Part shown: piece by piece, positions 1 through 7,665 of the stretch
Numbering within the stretch: position 1 is the first letter of the stretch
How the letters are laid out: each line of letters begins with the position of its first letter
Program-made: the position numbers and the translations under genes
Notes under the pieces: model-generated
The model's input: only the letters and a program-made list of their open reading frames with translations
What the model was told of the DNA's origin: nothing
The model's database searches: none
From: CANHVK01 sp046304235
GTDB taxonomy: Bacteria; Bacteroidota; Bacteroidia; Flavobacteriales_D; Crocinitomicaceae
Length of the DNA stretch: 30,310 bases
NCBI GenBank assembly: GCA_046304235.1
Contig: JBKCEW010000121.1
Coordinates: 1 to 30,310 of the forward strand
Reading direction: 5' to 3'

Positions 1-1230
1 AAACGTATCAATTTAAATCTTGAGTATATGAACTCAACATCCAATGACAAACAAATTCGTTCAATTTTTGATGCAATTAAAAATACTTTTGACTCCAATT
101 TTAGTTCTAATTTCACCAAACAATCTATTATTCACAGAGGAAAATTAAGTTTTACTCGTAAATCTGGTGCACATACAGTAATTGTAGGAAGTGCTCTACG
201 AAATTTAGCTTTAACTAATATAAATAACACCACAGGTTCTACTCTCAACCTTTATGACAATCACTATTTACCGTATGCTAGTTATAATTATAACCAAAAG
301 AATGCGATTCGTATCAATGTAGGTTACAATACTAGTTCTCCGATTCCATCAATAAACCAACTACAACCTGTTCTCAACAACACTAATTTAAACTATCAAA
401 CCATTGGTAATCCGAATTTAAAACCATCATTCAAACAATCAGGTAATTTGTCCATTTCACGTTTTAACAATTTGGATAGCAGGTATTATTTCATCCGTGC
501 AAATGCCGATTTTATCGATAATGACTTTGCGAACTCTCTTACTTTTGACAAATCAGGGAGAACAATTTCCCAAACGGTAAACGTAAATGGAAACCAAAAC
601 TATTCTATTAATGGTTCTTTCAGTCAAGGTTTTCCAAAACATTATTTGACATTATCAGGAAGATTAGAATATAGCTATTCAATGGGTAAAAACTTAATCA
701 ATAATGTATTATACAACACAAATCAAATGGCTTTTACTCCTACCGTTAATGTTTCCTATGCCACAGACACATTAACAATTTCACTTGATGGTTCTATGTC
801 TTACAATAAACCAACAGGTTCATCTTTAGGGTTAATTCAAACACCTTATTACAGTTATAACAATACACTTGATATATCTTGGAATGTACCAAGATTAAAA
901 TTTTTAATTACCACGAGTATTAATCAACAAATTACCACAGGTAGAACAAGCGGATTTAACATCAATCGAACTATTTGGAATGCTACGATTTCTAAATACA
1001 TTCTTAAAGGTCATAAGTTAAATATCGGAGTTGAAGCTTATGACATATTAAATCAAAACCTTCAAATTCAACGCACCATTACATCAAATCAAATTTCAGA
1101 TATTAGAAATACGATTATAACCCAATATTTTTTGCTTCGTTTGAGTTATCGTTTCGACCCACCAACGAAAGAGCAAGAACTTAAAATGCCTAAAATGCAT
1201 CCTTTTGGACAAGGAATGCGAAGACCTTAA
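1..1230 (+). CDS. TonB-type outer-membrane beta-barrel protein, 3' part only
   Basis: The frame is already open at base 1, so this is the C-terminal part (about 409 residues) of a longer gene whose start lies outside the window; the ATG at 28 is internal. The protein is rich in alternating hydrophobic/polar strands with many Asn, Tyr, Ser and Thr. It carries a NPNLKPS motif typical of TonB-receptor barrels of Bacteroidota (outer membrane beta-barrel family, OMP_b-brl_3 type). It ends in an aromatic strand (FLLRLSYRFDPP) followed by a short polar tail. Role: an outer-membrane barrel; substrate unknown, and whether a plug domain is present cannot be seen. A GLPGLI-family gene starts four bases after the stop, a common pairing that suggests an operon. 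Family call fairly sure; function not assignable. Confidence 0.8.
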   Translation, partial: KRINLNLEYMNSTSNDKQIRSIFDAIKNTFDSNFSSNFTKQSIIHRGKLSFTRKSGAHTVIVGSALRNLALTNINNTTGSTLNLYDNHYLPYASYNYNQKNAIRINVGYNTSSPIPSINQLQPVLNNTNLNYQTIGNPNLKPSFKQSGNLSISRFNNLDSRYYFIRANADFIDNDFANSLTFDKSGRTISQTVNVNGNQNYSINGSFSQGFPKHYLTLSGRLEYSYSMGKNLINNVLYNTNQMAFTPTVNVSYATDTLTISLDGSMSYNKPTGSSLGLIQTPYYSYNNTLDISWNVPRLKFLITTSINQQITTGRTSGFNINRTIWNATISKYILKGHKLNIGVEAYDILNQNLQIQRTITSNQISDIRNTIITQYFLLRLSYRFDPPTKEQELKMPKMHPFGQGMRRP

Positions 1231-1234
1231 AGAA

Positions 1235-1960
1235 ATGATAAATATTAAAAAAACAATTAGCATCGTAATTCTATTACTTGGTTTTTTTCAGGTACATAGC
1301 CAAATTCGTTCAGGAGTAATTCAGTTTGAGCGTAGAATCAATTTATTGAAGCGCTATCCTGAAATGAAAATGATGCTCGAAAGAAGAGGTGGTTCAACCA
1401 TCAAAACCGATTTGTTTTCGCTGTATTTCACGGATAGTTCAACCTTTTTTGTTCCTGCTTTGGACGTTCCACAAGAACGAGGAATGGGTTGGTTTACAAC
1501 GACAAATTCGTATCAAGAAAATTTGAAAACACAACAACGCTTGATGAAATTAGATTTTCTAGGAAATTTCCTATATGTGGAAGACTCAATTAAATCTATT
1601 CCTTGGAAATTCACAGAAAACAAACGAAAAATAGCAGGATACAATTGTCGCAAAGCTGTTTGGCAAAAAAACGATTCAACACGCATTTATGCGTGGTACA
1701 CTGAGGCTATTTACCCAACTTGTGGGCCCGATGGTGTTTCTGGATTACCTGGAGCAATTCTCGGTTTAGCCACAGAAGATGGTAGTTTAGTTTACTTCGC
1801 ACAATCCATTGAAAGCAAAGAAATTAATTTAGATAACCTTACCCCTCTTTTTAAACGCAAAAAAGCGCTTTCCTATGCCGAATTTAAGCAAACCGTAAAC
1901 GATATGATTTCTCAAAATGAGAGATTAAAAGGATTGCTGCGGAATTTGTTGTGGTATTAA
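1235..1960 (+). CDS. GLPGLI family protein
   Basis: Secreted protein of about 241 residues. The ATG at 1235 is preferred over an upstream TTG at 1205 because it begins a clear signal peptide (MINIKKTISIVILLLGFFQ, cleavage likely after VHS) and avoids overlap with the barrel gene. The mature part contains the family hallmark GLPGAILGL, within the segment coded around 1740-1770, a CGPDGVSGLPG lead-in, and an upstream W-K-F-x-E-N-K-R-K-I-A-G-Y-x-C segment (around 1604-1650) typical of GLPGLI (TIGR01200/PF09697) proteins. The biochemical function of this family is unknown. It follows a TonB-type barrel gene with a four-base gap, so the two are probably co-transcribed and act together at the outer membrane or periplasm. 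That partnership is inference. Confidence 0.88.
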   Translation: MINIKKTISIVILLLGFFQVHSQIRSGVIQFERRINLLKRYPEMKMMLERRGGSTIKTDLFSLYFTDSSTFFVPALDVPQERGMGWFTTTNSYQENLKTQQRLMKLDFLGNFLYVEDSIKSIPWKFTENKRKIAGYNCRKAVWQKNDSTRIYAWYTEAIYPTCGPDGVSGLPGAILGLATEDGSLVYFAQSIESKEINLDNLTPLFKRKKALSYAEFKQTVNDMISQNERLKGLLRNLLWY

Positions 1961-1985
1961 ATAAAAACCAATTCATCATTTATAA

Positions 1986-2369
1986 TTAAGCATTCACTCC
2001 CTCTCCCTGCAAAGCCTCTCTCAACACCTCTTGCAATAATTTCTCATTCATACCTTGACTTGCCTTTATACTTTCCTCTAAACCATCACAAAAGGCCATT
2101 AGTTCATCTAGTTTGGCTACGATTTGTTGTTGTTCAACTTGTGGCGGGAGTGGAATTGGAAATCCTTTCATATTATCTTGAGAAATATTTACTTGACTTG
2201 ATACTAATCGAATAATTACTGCTTAATCATCAAATTGAAATTCGTTATTAGTTTTTCTTTCTTCACTTGTTACAACTAATGGATACTCCCCCGGAATTGA
2301 TTTTTGAATCCCAGTTTTACCTTTTTCAATCGTGCATAAATCACCTAACTTAACTTTTCTCCAACTCAT
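1986..2369 (-). pseudogene. hsdS: Type I restriction-modification specificity subunit (hsdS) remnant
   Basis: A degenerate specificity-subunit gene readable in one frame. Codons 1-48 (2369 down to 2226) give an hsdS-like N-terminus: MSWRKVKLGDLCTIEKGK, then IPGEYPLVVTSEERK and NNEFQFDD. A TAA at 2225-2223 sits where homologues usually have Lys (FDGKAV). The same frame continues AVIIRLVSS, which normally runs on into the first target-recognition domain. Instead it jumps to QVNISQDNMKGFPIPLPP, the end of the second half of HsdS, and then a coiled-coil tail (QQQIVAKLDELMAFCDGLEESI) to the stop. So about three quarters of the gene is deleted and a nonsense codon is present. Full HsdS is roughly 400 residues. 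The 61-codon ORF 2171-1986 is only the tail of this relic. Its start overlaps the stop of the DUF1016 gene (ATGA). Confidence 0.85.
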
Positions 2370-3064
2370 ATCTCTCCATTTTTTTCACTCATTTCAATTA
2401 TCTCCAACCATTTCGCTTGAAGTAGTTCTTTGTTTGGTAATTTTAATTGGTAATCAGCAATCATTGCAGGGTTTAAACTTCTACTTAATGCATATTCTAC
2501 CACCAAATCATCTTTTCCTTTACACAATAGAATTCCAATACTTGGGTTTTCATTCGGTTTTTTTACATCACGGTCGAGTGCTTCTAAATAGAAGTTGATT
2601 TGTGCTAAACTTTGGGGTGTAAATATTTCTGTTTTCAATTCAAAAGCTACCAAACATTGTAAATCTCTATGGTAAAATAACAAATCAATAAAAAAATCTT
2701 GCATTCCAACAGATACTTTAAATTCTTCCCCTACAAAAAGAAAGTCATTGCCTAGTTCTTTCATAAAAGAACTTAGATTTTTTATAAGTGTTTTTCGAAG
2801 TGTTTGTTCGGTGTGTAATTCAGGTATATCTAAAAATTCGAAAACATACGTATCCCTAAACACATTCGTAATTTCTTGCGGAATGTGTTTTTGTATTTGT
2901 TCTACTTGTTGGTTCCCCAACATCGTTCGCTCAAATGTGGAAGCTTTTATTTGTCTTCTTAAATCTCTAACACTCCATCTTTCTTTTTTAGTCATTAAGA
3001 TATAAAACAACTTTTCATCGGCTGTTTTACAGGAAACTAATATCTCTAAATGGTTTGACCACGC

Positions 3065-3093
3065 TATTTGTGTCAACACTGTTGACACAAATA
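3065..3093. repeat. Perfect 29-bp palindrome inside the DUF1016 gene (copy 1)
   Basis: Inverted repeat around a single central C at 3079. The inner half-site is TTGTGTCAACA and the other half is its exact reverse complement, with pairing extending to 3065/3093. On the minus strand it encodes FVSTVLTQ. It is the longest of three related palindromes. Confidence 0.85.
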
Positions 3094-3122
3094 CATTTAA
3101 CTGATTATTAGTGCTTTTGTTT

Positions 3123-3143
3123 TGTGTCGACAGTGATGACACA
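3123..3143. repeat. Imperfect palindrome inside the DUF1016 gene (copy 2)
   Basis: Half-sites TGTGTC and GACACA flank a centre at 3133 with two mismatched pairs. On the minus strand it encodes VSSLSTQ. Its centre is 54 bases from copy 1, a multiple of three. Confidence 0.75.
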
Positions 3144-3166
3144 TTTGATTTTTCCAATAATTCTAA

Positions 3167-3189
3167 TTGTGTCGACACTGTCGACACAA
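3167..3189. repeat. Perfect 23-bp palindrome inside the DUF1016 gene (copy 3)
   Basis: Half-site TTGTGTCGACA and its exact reverse complement surround a central C at 3178, so each arm contains GTCGAC. On the minus strand it encodes FVSTVSTQ. Its centre is 45 bases from copy 2, again a multiple of three, so the repeats keep the reading frame. Confidence 0.85.
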
Positions 3190-3551
3190 ATTCAGGATTC
3201 GAATAAGTATCATAAAATTGAACCATTCTATAAATACCTTTTTTATCGAATCCTTTTAAGGAAGGCTCTTGTATTTTTAAAAAATCAGCTAATTGAGCCA
3301 CAATACCATCTCCCCAAGAAGCGGACTTCAATTTAGCACTAACATATTCACCAACACTCCAATTCAATAGAATAGATTCATTGTTTACAGCTTGGTAAGC
3401 TTTATTGCGAGCTTGTATGATAAGATTTTAATTTCAGTAAATTGCAGTTCTAAACTCATTGGATTACATTTTGTGTTCTAATACTGATTAAATATTTTAC
3501 GGAATATAGGTTATAAATAAAGATACATTAATTTAATCAAAAATCTAACAA

Positions 3552-5606
3552 TCACCGAATCTGCATCCTCATTTGAAACGTGATTTCACGTTGTTGATTG
3601 CCTTTGATTAATTGACTTCCCGAGCCAATTGTTGTTTTGTCTGTGTAGATTAAATCACCGAATTTTACCCAGAAATCCCACATACGATTAAGGTTATAAT
3701 GAAAGAGAATATAGTAACGACTTCCTTTATCATAATATACTTGATTACCATAAACGTACAAAGGATTTGACTCATAACTATATACCCGTGAGTTCCAAGA
3801 ATCTGTTTGGAAAACAGCATAACGTAATGTAATATCCAGCGGTGTTTGTAATGTTTTATATATGAAATCTTGTTGAATTAATGTACCGTTTTGAAAATTC
3901 TCTGAGGGTGATTTCCATTGCACCAACTCTACCCTACTACGAATTTGAAATGCTTCATTTAATTGAATTTGAGCATGAAAACGAAGGTTATTTTGCACTT
4001 GATTTTCGAGTGTTGAAATTGACTCAATATTTGATGAATTTGCTTGTTTGTTGATATGCCTGTAGCGTAAGTATACTTGAGAAACTTTCGTCGGACTCCA
4101 AGTAATTTGTCCTAAATATTCTTGTCCTTTAGAAGGAGCATCAACTTGAAAACGCAACCATGGAAATTGAAATAAATCCATATATCCTTGGATTTGCCAT
4201 TTGCGATTCGGCGAAATCGTCATTCCATAATAAAATCCTTCTTCGTTGGATAAATTTGTTCCTTCGGATACTCCCGAATTGTAAAATGTATAATAACCAG
4301 TACCAAACTTTCGGTAAAATAAATTCATCGAAACAAACTGATTAAAGGCAACACCTAGTCCTTGAACTAACGCAATTTTTCGATTTATAAAAGATTGAGA
4401 AACCTCTCCATATAAGATCAAATTCCTCACCAAATATTTATAATCAATACTTCCCGTTAATTGATGATTCCCTCTAAAATCAAATTGATTATAGGGTTTT
4501 ACATCAGGATTATAATCTACAGAATACAATTGATTTACCAACGCAGAACCAATTTCAAAATTGCGAATCTTGTACCCTAGATTAACTCCCTGAATGTTCT
4601 CTGAAAATTGATTTCGTTTTTCGTTTTCTGAGACAGTGCGATGGAATCCTGTTACATCAATACTTGTTATAATTGAACGGTTTTGTAACGAATCAAATTC
4701 AATATTTCCATCTCTATTTTTATGAGATGCAAAAAACAACAAATGCCAATTCTTATACCCAAAATCAATGGCACCACCACGCAGAAAACGATTTTCATCT
4801 GCAGAAACATTGGGTTTAAGACCAATTGGATTGCGAATTAAGGTACCAATATCAGCACTTTTACCGAATGCATAATTTGTCCAAAAATTCAACCCTTGTC
4901 CGATTTGAATATGGTAATCTCCTAAAGCAATAGCTTTAATATATTTACCTCCTTTGTAAAAAGCGTGAACGGAATAAAAATCAAATCCTTTTTTATTTGG
5001 TGTATTGAAATATACTTCTCCAGGATCATTGGAAGCAATTATCCCCAAACTCAAATTTGTTCCATACTGATAGCGTAGCCGTGTATAACTTCCTATCGGT
5101 TTCCCAAGATAACCTTTGGTTGAATTACCAACTAATGAATCACTGTACCCAACAGGTTTATCTATTAAGGGGTCAACTCTTGAAATCCATTCGAACTTTC
5201 CATCTCGCAACGCATTTTGCCAAGAGAACTGAAAATTAGTTACTTTTTCATCAACCTTAACGAAGGGAACAACACGTTCAATAGACTGCATATCCCACGA
5301 AGAAAGTGTTTGCAATTCGTAAATTGTTATCAGTTTACCATGCTCTTCAATGTGCTTTAATAATTCATTGATTTGAATCTCATTTAATAATTCTAATGAT
5401 AGTAGTTGTTCCTTTGTAGCATGATTTAAGTCTAATTGATTTTCTAAATAAAAATCCCAAATATCCGTAATACTGGTTAAATCGGTTGCTTCTTTATCAT
5501 TTCGTTCCAACCAATATTCAATACGTTGTTGAATGACAGGTTCATATTCTTGTGAAAATCCAAGATATGAAAAGAAGAAAATACAAATAACAAGTACTGG
5601 TTTCAT
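3552..5606 (-). CDS. Helix-hairpin-helix domain outer-membrane barrel protein
   Basis: Predicted 684-residue exported protein. Residues 1-18 form a signal peptide (MKPVLVICIFFFSYLGFS). Residues about 58-101 form a ComEA-like helix-hairpin-helix segment (LDLNHATKEQLLSLELLNEI, then the second helix and a G-K-L-I-T-I-Y-E-L turn). The rest, from about residue 110, is strand-rich, aromatic, and ends in alternating residues (EITFQMRMQIR), as in outer-membrane barrels. HhH modules usually bind DNA, but here the module sits on a secreted protein, so its ligand is unknown. Two bases separate it from the upstream barrel gene, making it the last member of the DUF4494-pdxH-M16-barrel operon. Architecture well supported, function unknown. 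Confidence 0.75.
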   Translation of the reverse strand: MKPVLVICIFFFSYLGFSQEYEPVIQQRIEYWLERNDKEATDLTSITDIWDFYLENQLDLNHATKEQLLSLELLNEIQINELLKHIEEHGKLITIYELQTLSSWDMQSIERVVPFVKVDEKVTNFQFSWQNALRDGKFEWISRVDPLIDKPVGYSDSLVGNSTKGYLGKPIGSYTRLRYQYGTNLSLGIIASNDPGEVYFNTPNKKGFDFYSVHAFYKGGKYIKAIALGDYHIQIGQGLNFWTNYAFGKSADIGTLIRNPIGLKPNVSADENRFLRGGAIDFGYKNWHLLFFASHKNRDGNIEFDSLQNRSIITSIDVTGFHRTVSENEKRNQFSENIQGVNLGYKIRNFEIGSALVNQLYSVDYNPDVKPYNQFDFRGNHQLTGSIDYKYLVRNLILYGEVSQSFINRKIALVQGLGVAFNQFVSMNLFYRKFGTGYYTFYNSGVSEGTNLSNEEGFYYGMTISPNRKWQIQGYMDLFQFPWLRFQVDAPSKGQEYLGQITWSPTKVSQVYLRYRHINKQANSSNIESISTLENQVQNNLRFHAQIQLNEAFQIRSRVELVQWKSPSENFQNGTLIQQDFIYKTLQTPLDITLRYAVFQTDSWNSRVYSYESNPLYVYGNQVYYDKGSRYYILFHYNLNRMWDFWVKFGDLIYTDKTTIGSGSQLIKGNQQREITFQMRMQIR

Positions 5607-5608
5607 TC

Positions 5609-6427
5609 TTATTTTTTAGCTGAAAAACGATATAATAATCCAATATTAGGAGTCCAGCCAAGTGATTGTTGCCATTGTGAACCAACATCTATCCTTAAAC
5701 GCAAGGGTAATTCATACCCAAAACCAAACGCTACTATTTTGGAATTTAATACACCTCCCGTTCTAAACCAAAAGTTTTTATACGCTTCATATTCCAACCC
5801 AATTCTATAATTGACATTAGATATAGTTGATTTATCAACCAAAAAATAGGTTTGTACTTGTTTTTGAAATGCGTATCGAATACCAATTTGCATAGAGGAT
5901 GGAAAACGCTCTTGATTTTTATTCGTATGATTTCCTCCAAATGAAAGAATAGAACCAGCTAAAGAAATTTTTTCATTCACATTTGCAAAAAAACCTACAT
6001 CAACTGATATAATGTTATTTACATCATAATTCTGAACACGAAGTTGTTGGTGATTTAAACCAATACCAATGGATAATTTTTCATTCAAATTCAAACCATA
6101 TCCCAAACTGATTTTTTGTTGTCTGAATAGTTCTTTTCCAGTAAATTGACCGCCAATTGAAACACCTCCTTTTTTCAAAGGGACTACACAAACAATTCCT
6201 TGTTGTTGAAATTCATTAATTAAATATGGAATAGAATAAGATGTAGCAATCTGAACATTATCTAACTCTGAAATCAAACCTGCATTTGTAAAAACTGAAT
6301 AAGCATCTTTTAATGTTACTCCGTTTCCTGCAAGTGATAAAGATCGAGGACCAAATATATGTTGTGCCTGATTAAGGTTAAATACAAATAGAAAGATAAT
6401 TAAAAGATTTATTCGAATAATTAACAT
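5609..6427 (-). CDS. Predicted outer-membrane beta-barrel protein
   Basis: A 272-residue exported protein with an N-terminal signal peptide (LLIIFLFVFNLNQA, mature N-terminus near QHIFGPRSLSLAGNGV). Glycine- and aromatic-rich antiparallel strands run to the end (NIGLLYRFSAKK). The opening RSLSLAGNGVTLKDAYSVFTN resembles the start of PorV/FadL-like barrels of Bacteroidota, where a SLAG/AG motif is followed by a statement of one barrel entrance. I do not recognise a named family. The start overlaps the stop of the M16 peptidase gene by seven bases, and its stop is two bases before the HhH-barrel gene, so the three are translationally linked. A pairing of the two barrels at the outer membrane is inference. 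Confidence 0.65.
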   Translation of the reverse strand: MLIIRINLLIIFLFVFNLNQAQHIFGPRSLSLAGNGVTLKDAYSVFTNAGLISELDNVQIATSYSIPYLINEFQQQGIVCVVPLKKGGVSIGGQFTGKELFRQQKISLGYGLNLNEKLSIGIGLNHQQLRVQNYDVNNIISVDVGFFANVNEKISLAGSILSFGGNHTNKNQERFPSSMQIGIRYAFQKQVQTYFLVDKSTISNVNYRIGLEYEAYKNFWFRTGGVLNSKIVAFGFGYELPLRLRIDVGSQWQQSLGWTPNIGLLYRFSAKK

Positions 6428-7665
6428 TCTTCTGCAACTTCAAAAATTAATTCTGAAATATTACTTTCGCTAAAATAACTTTGTGAAATATCTCTCAGTT
6501 CTTTAACAGATAAACGATCAATCCCAGCGTAGATTTCTTGAATAGAATCAATTTGATTGAATAACAATAAACTTTTTCCTAAACCAAGCATGATTCCAGA
6601 ATTGCTATCCAATGATAAAGCTAATTGACCTTTTAACTGTGTTTTAGCTTTTATTAACTGTTGTTCATTTAATGCTTCATTACACATCAAACGAATTTCT
6701 TTGTATACTTGTTTAAGGGTTTTTTCTAAATATTTTTGATCAGTACCAAAATAAATAGACCAATATCCTATATCTGCATAAGGTGCATAAATTGCTTCAA
6801 TATTGTAGGTATATCCGTATTTCTCTCTTATGCTTAAAATTAAACGCGAATTCAAGGCTGGACCACCCAAAACATTTGTCAATAAAGTCATACCTCTACG
6901 TTGTTCACTATTATAACCAGGAGCCAAACCACCAATAACAGCATGTGCTTGAAAATTTGCTTCTTTAGAACGAATTTTAAATGGTTTATAGGTCTCAAAA
7001 GTACTCGGTTTTAATTGAGTACTACTTCTTTTTAAGTTACTAAAATCCTTTTCAAGAATTTTTACAACTTTTTCAATTTCAACCTCTCCCACATAAGAAA
7101 TCACTATATTTTCAGCAAAGAAAAACCGCTCAGTATACCTCATTAAATCTTCTCGAGTAAAACCTGAAACCGATTCTTTAGTTCCTAAAATATTTGCACC
7201 AAGTGGATGATTTTTAAATAAGTAATTTTCAAAATCATCAAAGATCTTCTCACTAGGAGAATCCAAATATGAATTTATCTCGTCAATTACAATCTCTTTT
7301 TCTTTTTTAATTTCTTTTTCTGGGAAGTTAGAATTTATAATAATATCTGCTAATAATTCAGAGGCTCTTGCAGTATGCTCTTTGGTAAAAGAAGCATATA
7401 CACAAATTTCTTCTTTTGTTGTATAAGCATTCAATTCGCCTCCGACTGAATCTAAACGAGATAATATATGAAGTGAACGTCTGTTTGTTGTCCCTTTAAA
7501 GATACAATGCTCTAAAAAATGAGCTAATCCTTCTTCGTTAGATTGTTCATAACGAGAACCAGCTAAAATTGTAACTCCCATATGAGCGACTGCTGAAAGA
7601 GCATGCATATAAACGAGTCTAATACCATTAGACAAACTAATTATTACTGGTTCAATTTCTATCAT
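6421..7665 (-). CDS. M16 family zinc metallopeptidase
   Basis: A 414-residue protein of the usual single-subunit M16 length. The inverted zinc motif HxxEH is present as H49-F-L-E52-H53, and the third zinc ligand E129 lies 76 residues on in EIVIDEI. The segment GLAHFLEHCIFKGTTNR followed by GGELNAYTTKEE is characteristic of M16B (processing-peptidase-like) enzymes. A second, inactive M16 half follows, with the substrate-binding R/Y region (SIREKYGYTYNIEA). There is no signal peptide, so it is probably cytoplasmic, or a periplasmic variant lacking a recognisable leader. It shares one base with the pdxH stop (TAATG) and overlaps the next barrel gene by seven bases. Family certain; substrate unknown. 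Confidence 0.93.
   Translation of the reverse strand: MIEIEPVIISLSNGIRLVYMHALSAVAHMGVTILAGSRYEQSNEEGLAHFLEHCIFKGTTNRRSLHILSRLDSVGGELNAYTTKEEICVYASFTKEHTARASELLADIIINSNFPEKEIKKEKEIVIDEINSYLDSPSEKIFDDFENYLFKNHPLGANILGTKESVSGFTREDLMRYTERFFFAENIVISYVGEVEIEKVVKILEKDFSNLKRSSTQLKPSTFETYKPFKIRSKEANFQAHAVIGGLAPGYNSEQRRGMTLLTNVLGGPALNSRLILSIREKYGYTYNIEAIYAPYADIGYWSIYFGTDQKYLEKTLKQVYKEIRLMCNEALNEQQLIKAKTQLKGQLALSLDSNSGIMLGLGKSLLLFNQIDSIQEIYAGIDRLSVKELRDISQSYFSESNISELIFEVAEEC

Larger units (their letters stand above)
2366..3459 (-). pseudogene. DUF1016/YhcG family PDDEXK nuclease, frameshifted at its 5' end
   Basis: A long uninterrupted frame (3367 down to 2366, 333 codons from a TTG) matches the DUF1016 N-terminal domain plus the YhcG-type PD-(D/E)xK C-terminal domain. 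Numbered from that TTG, a putative active site is visible: D228 in FFIDLLFYH, and E243/K245 in AFELK. The true N-terminus is out of frame. ATG at 3459 gives MSLELQFTEIK, and the next frame gives NLIIQARNKAYQAVNNESILLNW running into the long ORF. The two join at an AAAA run (3429-3426) by a one-base indel. This could be a real frameshift or a sequence error; translation from a later start cannot be excluded. DUF1016 proteins often sit inside type I R-M operons, and here the stop overlaps the hsdS relic start. Residues 60-100 hold a repeated VST-type motif encoded by DNA palindromes. Confidence 0.72.

Noticed and set aside
1205..1234. TTG start for the GLPGLI protein
   Set aside because: It would overlap the barrel gene and bury the signal peptide; ATG 1235 is better.
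3065..3189. Possible CRISPR or tandem-repeat array
   Set aside because: Only three units, unequal spacing, each itself palindromic, and inside an open coding frame.
3124..3336. Plus-strand ORF coding VSTLSTQ-like peptides opposite the DUF1016 gene
   Set aside because: The palindromes make both strands read alike here; the minus-strand frame has the recognisable domain.
3552..5606. ComEA competence protein
   Set aside because: Only the short HhH segment resembles ComEA; the protein is a long barrel-like one without other competence genes nearby.
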